In this document: positions 44,110-54,708 of the stretch, piece by piece
Layout of the letters: each line of letters begins with the position of its first letter
Position numbering within the stretch: position 1 is the stretch's first letter
Assembly: GCA_029948255.1 (NCBI GenBank)
Contig: JALIZF010001444.1
Span: 186,001 to 250,000 of the forward strand
Length of the DNA stretch: 64,000 nt
Direction: 5' to 3'
From: Telmatactis stephensoni
Lineage: Eukaryota; Cnidaria; Anthozoa; Actiniaria; Isophelliidae
Program-made: the position numbers and the translations under genes
The notes under the pieces: model-generated
Seen by the model: the letters and a program-made list of their open reading frames with translations, nothing else
The model's database searches: none
Told to the model about the DNA's origin: nothing

Positions 44110-45453
44110 AACATGAATCTGTAATAAAATGTTTTCCATCTCATTACTGGTCTCTGTTGAGTTTTAGATATATTTTGTAGGGAAGTCTTGATTTCACATG
44201 CAATTTTGGGAGGACAACATAGAGTGATCACACTTAACCCGTGCAAAAGTACAAAATCTAAATAGTACTAAAAAGTCACAAATCCTTTGCTTTCAATTGT
44301 TTAATCAGTGCTACTTTGTATCATTTAGTTAGTACTTTTGTGTGGGTTAAGTATGATCACTCTTCTGAGAAATGGTGTATTTATACAAATCTTTCCAAGA
44401 GATCAGGAATTACAGAGTTTGTATTTTGCCTATGCTTATGCCACTAGTAAAAAGGTTTATGGGGGTTTGCAGGTCTGCAAACACTAAAACCACAAAACAA
44501 CTTGGTAACTACTACTAAATAGTACACAATCTTTTGTTTTCCATTGTTTTATAAACTCCCTGCAAGGTGGATACTTTTGGGACCAGCTCTAAGTTAGCAT
44601 CCACCTTAAAGGGGGGTTTCTTTTAAGACAAATGGGGAAATTTGAAAGGCCATGACCAGTCAAATGTATTGGCCTTAGAGAGGTGTCTGTCTTTATATCC
44701 AGGGGTGTCTGCATTGAGGAAATTTATTTTACTGTTTTTGTTTGATATTTTGTTTCTGTTTTTGAAAAGAAGGAGTGAGCTGCAGAATTTTTTTTCTTGG
44801 GGGGGGGAGGGGGGCATTGGGTCACCACAGAACAGTTTTTATGCAATATTTTTATTACTGGGAAAAACCTTTTTAAAATAATAAATGTAATACTTGTAGC
44901 ACACACATCTTCATTTACATATGCTCAATACAAACCCAACAATTACTGCATGGATATCTACCATAGATTTAAATGAATTACTGGTAACTTGTCGCCAGGA
45001 TGAGTATGGAGGGTACAGAACTTATGTTGCATCCCAGACGAGTAGATACGAGCAAAAAAAAAAAAAGCAGCAGTAAGGAGGTAACCATGGCAACAACCAC
45101 TTGAATTTATCAAGACATACTGTTAGCGTTCCTGATCTCGCTGGGCAAAGCGTTCCATAATATTGGTGAAGCCATAGCAAATGATCTGTCGCCCAATGTT
45201 GCTAAAGATCGTATTTTGTTTTCTTGTGCGAGATAGATCTATAAAAAATGATTTCATTAGGCTGAGAGACGAGACGATTTTCAACGTTTTTCACGCACCG
45301 CTGGTACATCTTGGGTTAAGTCGTCAGTCGAGTCATTACTGTGTTCCATCTATCTAAGTTGCAAGTTTTCGACTTCGCAAGAAGTTGTTGCGAACTGTTA
45401 GGAGTCAGTTTAGAACTTAATTTTTCACAGATTCCGACAAGTCTCGACGTGCC
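44110..45453. other. Convergent intergenic region
   Basis: RPS15 3' flank and the Mab-21 pseudogene 3' flank. It contains a GAGTGATCACAC...GTATGATCACTC MITE (44222-44362) and homopolymer tracts. No gene supported. Confidence 0.6.
44222..44362. mobile_element. MITE with GAGTGATCACAC ends
   Basis: Terminal inverted repeats GAGTGATCACACTTAACCC and its near-complement GGGTTAAGTATGATCACTC; preceded by TA. It shares CTAAATAGTACT with the arms of the DM-gene element at 13063-14785 and end structure with 50609-50750. Confidence 0.7.
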
Positions 45454-48400
45454 TTACAGCAGTATACAGCACTTGCACGCGTTATTGGCTTCTTCACTGT
45501 TCGCTTCATTTTCAATATCGATATCACTGCCATCACCACGTCTTTCTTGGAAAAGCGAAGAAAACTCCTTATCCATTTCAGCTTCAATATCATCATATGT
45601 AATGCTGTCAAGCTTCCCTTCCAATCTCGCGGTGATGGTCTTTTCTATATTTTTGAGATCACTTGTTTTGAGCCAGCCTAAAGCGTCTTGCAATGGTGAC
45701 ACAACTTCAATAAACTGCTCTTGTGCAATAATCTTTTTCAAAGTTTTAGACGGCTCCATTGCGCATTGGTACTAAAGCAGCAAGGTCGTTGCCTTTTTTC
45801 GCTTCTTTAAAGAACTCGATTGCCAAACTAATAACCTCATCATTTAAAGAAAGATTCGCAGTTTTTTCTTCAACAAAAGATCTAAAGTCGTTGCCACTGT
45901 CACATTCATCAGACTTTAGAAACCACAGTTTTGTGAGGTTTCGTGCTAGCAGTAACTGATATAGATATTGATATTTATTCGCATCTGATATTCAATACAC
46001 TTGTCCAAACCATCTCCCTGAAGCCATTGCGGTATGCTCCGTAAACATTCTTCATACCTGGAAATAAAAACCGGATAAAGAGAGGAAATCAGTTTTTGGA
46101 CGGCATCGTCGGACAAATTGCTGTCTTGGAGATTCGCAATAAAAGGCGTCAGATCAAAATCTTGGAGACGCAATGTTTGAGACAGGTAAGCCATGGAAAA
46201 AATCCTTTTGAACATGCTGATGGACTTGGCTAAGATGCTTTTCCTCACACCTCTAACGATTACTGCTGCTTCAGTGAGTTTTCGAGGGTCTTCTCCTTGC
46301 AGAAGATTGCTCTCTGGTATGATGTAATGTGGAAGACATTCATCTTCAAGACACTGAGTAAGACGATCCAACATATAAACAAGACACTTGGCTAAATTGT
46401 CTTCCTTCCAAAAGGACTCATCCTGCTTTTCGATTTCCCAGAAGAGCAGATTTTTAAGAATATAGGACGACACGACGTCAGGGAAGTACAATTTCTTGAG
46501 CATCTTCAGAAGAACGATTACATGACGCTGAACTGGTGTCACGCTTTGACCAAGTTTGTTTTCAGCCACAGAAAAAGATAATCTCCATTCAGTTTCATCC
46601 ATGGATGATTCATCTGGTAAATCCGGAAATTCTTTTGACGTTGATGCCTCAGTAGGGTCTTTGAGGTAGTCTAGCCATTCCATTGGCTCTCTTTGTCGTT
46701 TTCCTCTGCCCACTGCGGCAATGTGACAATTAACCAGACTCAAAAATATCTTGAACAAGCTCTGGCGAAGGCCAAGTCCCAGGACGAGGTCGTACAAGCC
46801 ACTCCATAGCCGGCTCGGGCCAAGCTTGAGGGTACTTGAAAACGCCAGTGTTGTCTTCTTCGTATATCCGAAAGCCACTTTTGGTAGTTGATTGAAGTTT
46901 TCGTGTTGGCCCGTGTATGTCAGAAGTATAACCTGTTTGTGCGTTTTCTGGCTGGTTTAGTTCTTGGACAAACTTGTTTTGGGCAATTCCAGAAGGAAGC
47001 AAATAGCTGTGGTACAGGAAAGTACTGTCTTTGTATCTTGGGCGATGGTCTTTCCACTCTTTGGTTAGCCTTAATTGAACATATCTTGGATTATCTTTTA
47101 CGTATTCTACGGTAAAAATGTGAATAAGCTGCCGTTGATCGTTTTCAACAAGACAGTCATACGATGCCATAGTATCGCGATCAGGTTCCCAATAGCTCCT
47201 TTCATCTAGAGGCTCATTAAGTGGATCTTCATCACTTTTGGATACAAGAAACTGACTGGTATGCAAAATCCTTCAATACGACTGCCAGTTTCCATTCTAT
47301 TTGCAGAAAGACTACAAATGCTTTCTGGGTCTGAACGTTGTACTTCATCTAGGGCTGTCCACATAAACCAGTCAGCATAGATGTACTCTACTGGCAGCAT
47401 GCAATTTAAGATGGCTGATAATGGTTCAAGCCAGACTTTGGACGTATATATCATCGTAGGTGAATGATTTCTTTTGATTAAAAAAAAATCAATGATATGA
47501 ATCAAAATCAGTTGATCCATAAATTAATATAAGATGTGGGAAAAGAAGACGAATTAATCTATTAATTAATATGTGAGAAAAAGAAGACAATTTGATTTCG
47601 TGATTTCTTTGAAACAAAAATAAAACCAACCAACCAACCAACCAACCAGTCAGTCAATCATTCATCGACTGATCCATCAATCTATCCATCCATCCACTCA
47701 TGACTGATTGATTGATTAATTGATTGATTGTCCAATATTTTTATCAGTCTTCTTTTATCAGTCTTCTTCGACTTCCGTGTGACTCCGCCAATTTATACCG
47801 GATATATTTCACCCATATAATCCGAAATGTTTTCTCCAAATAGCCTTGCCCTTATTTAGCATTCATTATAGAATTTCTTGCCGTGGAACTGATATTGCCG
47901 GAGGGATGTTTTTGAGACGTAATCATTGAATACATGCATAAATATAGTACAAGTCTTGTCGTGACATTTGCTTCCAAAAAATCCGGTTTCGTTGAGCTAT
48001 TTATAGCGAAGAAGATATGATTGTCTACCTGTAGATTTGAATTTATACTGACCGCGTTTGTTTGAACGACTGTAACTTTTTGTACACATGGAAACATTAT
48101 CATTCTTCATATTGTCCATTAGAAATATATTTTCTTCATGACTTCTAGAAGTAACATGTACTTCCTAAAAACCCGGTTTTGTTTATTTATAGCGGAAAAT
48201 GATGTTTATACCTCTCATCTGAATTTATACGGACCGTTTGTTTGAACGACTGTAACTTTGTACATGGAAAAATTAGCTCGTTGTTGATGTTCATTAGAAT
48301 TTATGCATAATCGCACTTGAAATCAAATTCATGCTTTCTCTATTTTTAACAAATGTGTCAATTCAAAATTGACACATTGACCTTGCTAATATAGTTATTC

Positions 48401-49212
48401 TGGAATCAGTAAGTTTCGTAACTAGAAAGTTGATCAAAGTCCATGGTTATAACCTAGCTAGGGGAATTTCCCTTTGCAGTAAATGTCAAAGTTTGTAACT
48501 TAAGCCGTTTTCCTAAAATGGAAATGTTTTTGCTAGTTTAGAAAGTTAAATGTTTCGTTTTAATAGACCCTTAATAGTGTAAGCTAGTTCTATTCAGCTC
48601 AGTTTTGAGTGAAGAGTTCATTTGAGCAAGAACACAATTAAAAGAAGAATCAACAGTAAGTCCAAGAAGTCTCTAGCTTCTTGTAGTTCCCGACCTCAGA
48701 GATCCTTACAACCGTTCCCTAACACGTAAAGATGTTTACCTCTAGATCTGAATGACACACTATTTGACCGACTATAACTATTTGCGCACTGGACGTAAGG
48801 GAAATCAGGAATTATTCAGATATAAAATCAAAATAGTTTGTATGGACTGAGAAATTTTGCCTATGAATTAAATCTGGAATTAGATGATTTAACTGTAAAG
48901 GAACAGTAGCCTGAAAATTATCATTTTTCATATCTCACGGAAAAATTATATCTTGTGTCATTATCTTGATGTTATTAAGGAATCAAACTTCAGTACTTAC
49001 CAAGTGTGCCATGTCTTGTGTAGTACCTGTACAAGGAACTTATGACGAAACGAAATTACTAGACTTCAATTCCGTAATCTTACTCAGCGTTCTTGAGCAG
49101 TGTTATAATTGGTCACCGTCTTTTATGTCATTTTTTGATTGGTCAATTGAATCAAGTTCAACAAAAAATCAACGACTAAATGATCAGAAGAAATTCCAAA
49201 AGCAAAATTGAA
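45350..49212 (-). repeat. Segmental duplication, left unit
   Basis: This interval (the Mab-21-like pseudogene and about 1.7 kb of its 5' flank) is homologous to about 58450-63925 in the same orientation. Shared noncoding landmarks include CTTCAGTACTTACCAAGTGT and AGTGTTATAATTGGTCACCG near the far end. The unit also holds two copies of a roughly 190-bp tandem repeat (about 47985-48260), whose units carry CCGGTTT, TTATAGCG and GACTGTAACTTT. Confidence 0.85.
45454..47470 (-). pseudogene. Mab-21/cGAS-like gene, frameshifted copy
   Basis: This copy aligns along its length to the open paralogue at 58512-60476 but is broken: a 2-nt insertion after EGFCIP (about 47258), a 4-nt insertion giving a stop after DIFESG (about 46731), a 2-nt insertion after INIY (about 45960) and a 1-nt insertion before MEPSKT (about 45762). 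Surviving parts show the nucleotidyltransferase motif TGSRIEGF followed by PDRDTM acids, then the Mab-21 C-terminal helical region (VTPVQRHVIVLLKMLKKLYF, ILKNLLFWEIEKQ). The C-terminal CKCCILL is retained. Four indels of mixed size argue for genuine pseudogenisation rather than assembly noise. Its 5' coding edge, like that of the other copy, lies at a polyT-AAAG acceptor near 47480. Confidence 0.85.
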
Positions 49213-49923
49213 AATTTTTAATCAGCTAAGCAATCAACTAAGTATTCAACTGTACGAAATTTCTTTGGGATTCACGCGTATTTCAGGCGCCCAAAATGCT
49301 AAAAACTATATAAAAAGCTTATAAAAGGGAGTGCCACTTGGGAGCCACATAACATGCATCTCCCAAAATTGTTGAGAATGTTGAATGATGTTCAAGGACT
49401 TCAAGTACTTCATCTAACATCTTCAATCTGGGGGAGGTTGTTCGAAGTACGATTAGAGTTAATCCTGGGTTAAAATCAATGATTTTCCTTAGAGTTTAAC
49501 TATCCTGTGTTATAGTGCTAATCGTCTTTCGAAAAACTGAGTGCGCACAACTGGGACCGGCAGTATTCAATTTATATCAACTGCATTAAACAACTCAACC
49601 GGTTTAACATTTCAGTAAAAAGGATAATTTATTGATCAAACTTCTCTTTAGAATATATAAAACACTTTATAAGATATGACTCATGATTTATAACACTCGT
49701 CCGGTTTGACATTTCAATAAAAAGGATATATAATTTATCATTGATTAAACTTCTCTTTAGAATATATAACACATGCACTTTATAAAATAACGATTTTTAT
49801 ATAATAATTGGCATATTACGCGCGCTCTGATTGGTCGAACAACCATGTGTGATTAGAGTACACACACATAGATGGCGTCATCGAATCTTACGCGCGCTCT
49901 GATTGGTTGGAATGTTTCGATAA
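47471..49923. other. 5' flank of the left Mab-21 copy and Ngaro left flank
   Basis: No exon could be defined. A CCAA/CAAT-type simple repeat lies at about 47625-47735, at the same relative place as the large CAAT array of the right copy. Tandem noncoding repeats lie at 47985-48260. Two further local duplications occur: AAACTTCTCTTTAGAATATATAA (about 49640 and 49750) and CGCGCGCTCTGATTGG (about 49818 and 49890). Confidence 0.55.
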
Positions 49924-49999
49924 ATAGTAATATATTCCCACTGAGAACTACCCGACACAAAGCCAGGAGATATGCTAAGATATGGGAAGGTGATCTCTC
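49924..49999 (-). repeat. Ngaro split direct repeat B2
   Basis: Outer 3' repeat; begins AATAGTAATATATTCCCACTG on the plus strand and runs through GGGAAGGTGATCTCTC, matching 50252-50328. Confidence 0.85.
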
Positions 50000-50074
50000 G
50001 AGGCGGTTGCGAGCGGGTAGCTCGCAGTGGAAACTGTGTTGATTCATCGCTGCGGGGAGGTGGGAGGGGCGTCG

Positions 50075-50255
50075 AGCTAGACTTGGTCTCTTCTGAACTG
50101 GTTCAAAGAGGGTTTTTTGGTGCACGGCTGGTAATTTATACTGATTCGAGCCCATGGAGAGGTGAGAAGTAATCCTCTGGGGTTTAATTCAGTCCGAATA
50201 ACATCGTAAATGTGAAATATTTGGGGCATCGTGCGTGAAGTTCCCAGTGGGAATA
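50075..50255 (-). repeat. Ngaro split direct repeat A2
   Basis: 181 bp, from AGCTAGACTTGGTC to TTCCCAGTGGGAATA, matching 57855-58035 with one substitution noticed. Confidence 0.9.
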
Positions 50256-50272
50256 GTAATATATTCCCACTG
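50245..50272. promoter_or_regulatory. Putative tyrosine-recombinase core site at the A2/B1 junction
   Basis: CAGTGGGAATA and TATTCCCACTG are perfect 11-bp inverted arms around a 6-bp spacer GTAATA. Each outer end of the element holds only one arm. The 11-6-11 geometry is like that of bacterial dif sites used by tyrosine recombinases. Confidence 0.6.
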
Positions 50273-50328
50273 AGAACTACCCGACACAAAGCCAGGAGAT
50301 ATGCTAAGATATGGGAAGGTGATCTCTC
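50252..50328 (-). repeat. Ngaro split direct repeat B1
   Basis: Matches 49924-49999; it overlaps the last bases of A2 by AATA, the presumed crossover sequence. Confidence 0.85.
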
Positions 50329-50608
50329 TCGGCGGGCACTCCCTTGGGTGCTCTCTGTGAAAGGAAAGGTGCATACCACCACGATACCCAGGGCCATCCT
50401 ATAAACATTGCCTTCTCTTGTCCTAAATCCCTGAATAAATATGTGCTATCCTCCCAAAACTCAAAAAAAAAGAAGACTTTAATGGAACAGTGATAACCAA
50501 CAGCTACTTAACGTTTGCAGAAACTATTGAGTATGATGAACGAAGTGTGCTAAGTTCCTGCACTACTGAGATTCCGGGATCAATTCGACCCCGCCATATC
50601 CAAAACTA

Positions 50609-50750
50609 GAGTGAGCGCACTCAACCCGTGAAATGGTAGTAGACTACTGCGGTAACCAGCAGATCTTATATCCATCGTCTTCTTATGTGCCTATTGAACT
50701 ATAGCACACTAACATAAAGTTAGTGTTTCACGGATTAAGTGCGTTCACTC
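50609..50750. mobile_element. MITE inside the Ngaro 3' region
   Basis: Terminal inverted repeats GAGTGAGCGCACTCAACCCG and its counterpart ending AAGTGCGTTCACTC, flanked by TA (50607-50608, 50751-50752). It lies between the recombinase stop codon and B1 and is related to the MITE at 44222-44362. Confidence 0.75.
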
Positions 50751-50832
50751 TACTAGCGGACAAATATGCCAATTCTATTTGACATGGGGTTGTAGACTGG
50801 ACTAAGGCGCCACAAACAAGGCATTGGCAATT

Positions 50833-52155
50833 TTATACTGCGGGGCCAAAACTAGATACGTCGTCTAAAGCCTTATAGGCGGATACCACCTCCGACATTG
50901 AAATGCTGGTTGTGCTCATGGCAAGCGCTGCGGCAGGGGCGTCAGGCCTCAAGGCTTCCCTTAAGTCCGCGTAGTGGTCCAGCATCGTAGTGCTTGACCA
51001 ACCTATATGCTGAGCTATCGACTTTTGTGAAACCCCGAGGAGTGAGAGAGTGATAGCACATCCCGAACGCAGACTATGTGGGGTCTCTCCGTCGTACAAC
51101 CCGGCTGCCTCAAGGTAACCCCTGAGCCTGTTGCGTGCCGCTGAACTGGAGAATGGCGCCTCGCACACCCTGTTACCCTTAGTACTGCGAAAAAGATATC
51201 CTGGGCGCAAATTGATCTGGAGCAGTTGACAGATTGACAGGTAACGTTCAAAATTGGTCACAGGGCAAATGAAAGGGTTAGAACAGCGCCGGACAGCAAA
51301 GGTGTTAACGTTGTCTCCCCTGAGGGTTTTCCCAAATGTGTGATTGAAGAGCAGCCCTCTTTTGTGGGGAAAGGACAACACCTCTCTAGAGAGTGTCAAG
51401 CTCAAATCCGCTGCGCGATCTCCGGAGAAAAAATCTAGGCTGATAAAACACAAGTCGCGGCTCAAAATATACAGCGAGATGGGGGGGTTTTCCCCGAACT
51501 GTAATAGGTTTAATATGTGTTTTAGGAGTTTTTCTAATTTGTCCATGAATAAAGGAACTGATTTCTTGGGACGGACTCTAGCCTCTGCTTGCTCTTCTTT
51601 GATAGCCTTTAGATAGTCGGTGACGCAGTGATGCGAGGCTGGGTTTCCTGTACCAAGCTCATAGTTCCAACTGCCTCCGCGCTGTGCTTGAGTAAAGGTA
51701 GATCTCAGTTTGCCGATTAGGCTGTCCACTGTACCTGCGGCAAGTCTTGTAGGACAGGCACAGGGAGTGGCAGACTGGTCAACAAGGCCGGCCTGGCTGC
51801 ATCCCGGCTGGTGAACTTTTGTTCTTCCAAACTTGTCTTTCCAAACAAGAAATGAGACTATATCCTGAGGAGTGGCTGAATTAAGTGACTTCGGAGTAGA
51901 CAAGGACGCTAAAAAGGATGTAAATTCACGGTAAAGAGCGCATTTTTGCTTTTCATACGGTTTATTCTTCTTCTTTTCTCTTAAATGTGTAAGGCGGTTG
52001 CTGATGATCTCTGAGTCGATCTGGACGCGCGTTGTCGGAGATGGAATGGGTTCTACCCGAAATCCACACCTTTGGCAGTAGTTAAAATCGTAGTCATTGA
52101 GGTAGCCACAATGTGGGCAGGGTTCTGCTGGTTTCCAAATACGTCTCCTGTTGTT
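50833..52155 (-). CDS. Ngaro tyrosine recombinase
   Basis: The frame is open from the base after a polypyrimidine-CTCTAG acceptor (52156-52158) to the stop at 50833: 440 residues, no Met near the beginning. The N terminus has a zinc-ribbon-like CPHC...CQRC pair (12 residues between the pairs). A basic helix follows (THLREKKKNKPYEKQ). The C-terminal catalytic domain shows the tyrosine-recombinase set: Arg in SGDRAADLSL, PHSLRSG (HxxR), HIGWS, and the nucleophile Tyr in MLDHYADL. It would integrate the circular cDNA. The first codon (AAC) is in phase 0 relative to the leader exon at 57605-57811, so expression by splicing is likely. Confidence 0.9.
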   Translation of the reverse strand, partial: NNRRRIWKPAEPCPHCGYLNDYDFNYCQRCGFRVEPIPSPTTRVQIDSEIISNRLTHLREKKKNKPYEKQKCALYREFTSFLASLSTPKSLNSATPQDIVSFLVWKDKFGRTKVHQPGCSQAGLVDQSATPCACPTRLAAGTVDSLIGKLRSTFTQAQRGGSWNYELGTGNPASHHCVTDYLKAIKEEQAEARVRPKKSVPLFMDKLEKLLKHILNLLQFGENPPISLYILSRDLCFISLDFFSGDRAADLSLTLSREVLSFPHKRGLLFNHTFGKTLRGDNVNTFAVRRCSNPFICPVTNFERYLSICQLLQINLRPGYLFRSTKGNRVCEAPFSSSAARNRLRGYLEAAGLYDGETPHSLRSGCAITLSLLGVSQKSIAQHIGWSSTTMLDHYADLREALRPDAPAAALAMSTTSISMSEVVSAYKALDDVSSFGPAV

Positions 52156-52180
52156 CTAGAGGGAGAAATGTCCGAGGACA

Positions 52181-54367
52181 TTAGTTTTGTCTGAACGCAA
52201 ATAAGTCCCAAGGTAGACCCCGTGTTACAGTGAACCCACCCTGAGATGAAGGGAAGAACAAAACGTGCGTTTCTCCTTTGCTTCCCAACTTCAGCCAAAA
52301 ATCACAGCGACTGCGCAAAATTGGCCACCAAAAGGGCAGGGGGTAAAGCTTGGGGACAATGATGGTGAAACTTGCTTCAAACTTTGAGAGGAACTTCAAG
52401 AGTGGACCCACGAGGATAAATGGGGGAAAAACGTATACGTTTTCATCACTGTCAAGAACTTGAGCAAAGGCATTAACTCCGTTGGACAAGGGAGTGAAGA
52501 ACGGTGTAAAGTGCTTAAGGGGCTTGCCATGGGGGTCTCGCTGGACATTCGAATCCAATGCCATGAGGTCTATGGTGTGAGGCCCAAACTTCTTTTCGAT
52601 TTTCGCCCATATCTCCGGCGAGAGTTTACAGTCGAGATCTGAGGCCTTACGCGATGGAAGATCAGCTGGGTTGGCACAGGACGGGACGTACTGTAGATTC
52701 AGTTGGACGTTGCTGGCTAGTGTCATGGAAGAGAGTCGTTTAAGCACGTCGTTAAGCTGTCGGTTTTTGCCACCCGATTTGTTCCACGAGTTAAGGAAGG
52801 CCATGTTGTCGGTGTGCGCATCAACCCTAGCATTTGAAAGGACGGTTTTTCCTGCCTGCAGAGTGTGAAGCAGCGCGAGGGCCTCTTTGACGACTATGGG
52901 CAGGTGGCGAGACTCTTCTCCCCAATAGTCGCGAACTTCGAGCGGGTGGTTTCCCGGGACTAATATCACTCCCCCCCAAGCGTAGTCTGATGCATCGCTA
53001 GCGATCTTGATAGTAACGTGTCTCTCTTCAGGCCAATGAAGGCATTCTCGCCAATTGTCCAGGAATCGCCAATGTAATATTTCTTCTCGCAGTAAACCAG
53101 AGACTTTGATGGGTCGTGACGAATTAGAGTACCCGCTGATTGATCGGAAGATTTCCCTGGTGTACAATTGGGCCGCCGGCACAGCAATAGAAAATGAAGT
53201 CACTTTTCCGGCAAAGCGCTGGAGTGTCTTGATAGACGTCGATCGGCTAGCCAGAATTGTTTCCCGCAAACGCGCAAACTTTTCCTTTTTGTCACTTGGC
53301 AAGATGAAGGCCTGTCGATCAGAGTCGACCAGGAAGCCCAGGAAACGCACTGTGCGGCTAGGTATCAGGGACGATTTGGCTAGCCCCACGAAGTAACCCA
53401 ACGACGTTAAGGTGGAGGCCGCAATAAAGGTCGCTGCCTCGGCGAGCTCCAAATCGGACCAAGCGTTCGCGTTAGCGGAGAGCTCACGAGGGGGAGACAG
53501 TTGCCCAAAGTGCCGATCATCTATGTATTGGCTGCAGGGTATACCCATCGAGCGGATGTGGCTTGTGGCCGCCATACCTATAGTATGGTATATATATGCG
53601 CTCGCTTTCCATCCGAATGGGATTGTATTGTAAACATAATACCACCCCTGCCATTCAATTCCGAAGTATGTTCTGCTCTGCACTGATAGGTTGACGTGGT
53701 CATACCCACTCTTGTCATCCATAGTGGTTTGAAAACTTGACTTAGTCACGTACCGAGGGAGGTTGGATATGTAATCCAGTTTTAACGGGCAGTCCTTGAT
53801 CCACAGGTTGAGGTACCGCTCATCGTGGCACATTCTCGGTTTAGAAGGCTCGATTGTTATAGGCATTACCAGGTGTGGGGAGTTAGAAAGGCCAACTTCG
53901 CCCCAAAGTGACAGGGAGCCATTTCTTAAACGCTGGGAAATGGTAGAACTAATGAACTCCTCAAAACCAATACATGACTTATTGTTGGGAAAAATTGCTC
54001 TAGGGGGTCTAGGAGAATCGTAGTTCTGCCCCTGAAAGCTCCCCTTGAATGGAATAAGGAAGTCTTGCACGCACACACCCTTAGTCAAGTAGGCTAGGAT
54101 CTCCATTCCCTTGGGTTGATGCTCGAGAATTGTCTCCCATTCGGCTATGTGGTTATGGATTTCACCGGCAACAAAATATTCTGGGTCTCGAAAAATGAGC
54201 TGCTTCACAGTCGCCTTGATCTCGAGGTTTGCAACGGCCTGGGGCGAGGGCGCCGGGGTCGCAACGCTGGGGTCCTTGCCCTCCCAGTCGCACCAGCGAA
54301 TTGATGTACGATTTTGTGAATCCACCTCGGGTGACAAATGGAATACTTTTTGCCGCTTGCAATTTAC
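52181..54367 (-). CDS. Ngaro reverse transcriptase-RNase H
   Basis: 728 residues open from the base after a CTTCCTTCCCGACACTCTAG acceptor (AG at 54369-54368) to 52181; the first Met is about 90 residues in, so an AUG start would be poor. RT signatures: KPRMCHDERYLNLWIKD, MDDKSGYDHVNL, NTIPFGWKASAYIYH and the catalytic SQYIDDRH (YIDD). RNase H: IKIASDASDYAWGGV, VKEALALLHTL, DAHTDNMAFLNSW. The C-terminal part, after SCANPADLPSR, contains the DIRS-type region with WAKIEKKFGPHTIDLMA and PFWWPIL (methyltransferase-like/pro-recombinase region of the superfamily). Its stop lies 25 bp before the recombinase frame opens. No frame breaks. Confidence 0.92.
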   Translation of the reverse strand, partial: VNCKRQKVFHLSPEVDSQNRTSIRWCDWEGKDPSVATPAPSPQAVANLEIKATVKQLIFRDPEYFVAGEIHNHIAEWETILEHQPKGMEILAYLTKGVCVQDFLIPFKGSFQGQNYDSPRPPRAIFPNNKSCIGFEEFISSTISQRLRNGSLSLWGEVGLSNSPHLVMPITIEPSKPRMCHDERYLNLWIKDCPLKLDYISNLPRYVTKSSFQTTMDDKSGYDHVNLSVQSRTYFGIEWQGWYYVYNTIPFGWKASAYIYHTIGMAATSHIRSMGIPCSQYIDDRHFGQLSPPRELSANANAWSDLELAEAATFIAASTLTSLGYFVGLAKSSLIPSRTVRFLGFLVDSDRQAFILPSDKKEKFARLRETILASRSTSIKTLQRFAGKVTSFSIAVPAAQLYTREIFRSISGYSNSSRPIKVSGLLREEILHWRFLDNWRECLHWPEERHVTIKIASDASDYAWGGVILVPGNHPLEVRDYWGEESRHLPIVVKEALALLHTLQAGKTVLSNARVDAHTDNMAFLNSWNKSGGKNRQLNDVLKRLSSMTLASNVQLNLQYVPSCANPADLPSRKASDLDCKLSPEIWAKIEKKFGPHTIDLMALDSNVQRDPHGKPLKHFTPFFTPLSNGVNAFAQVLDSDENVYVFPPFILVGPLLKFLSKFEASFTIIVPKLYPLPFWWPILRSRCDFWLKLGSKGETHVLFFPSSQGGFTVTRGLPWDLFAFRQN

Positions 54368-54708
54368 CTAGAGTGTCGGGAAGGAAGACAAAACGCCAAA
54401 CATTAGGAAGGGTAGGACTCCCAAGCGAAGCAACCCCGAAATACGCTGTCCAGGGACGGCGCAATTAACGGTATTAGATAACCGCATCAGGGAGCTTTGC
54501 AACGGGTAAAAGCAGAGGATTAAAGACAATATGAATACAACAGGGCACAATATCAGTAAACTAAGTGTTTTTAATGAATATATATCATTCATATCATACA
54601 TTCATATGTTTTCGATTATAAGTAACATGTGGCGTTAAAGGAGTCATAATAAACAATAACAAAGTGATACGTCTCGTCTCTACAATAGGAAGTATACGAT
54701 AGAGACTA

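Noticed and set aside
45341..45775. 144-residue plus-strand frame antisense to the Mab-21 pseudogene
   Set aside because: Shadow of the minus-strand coding sequence; the right copy has only a shorter counterpart.
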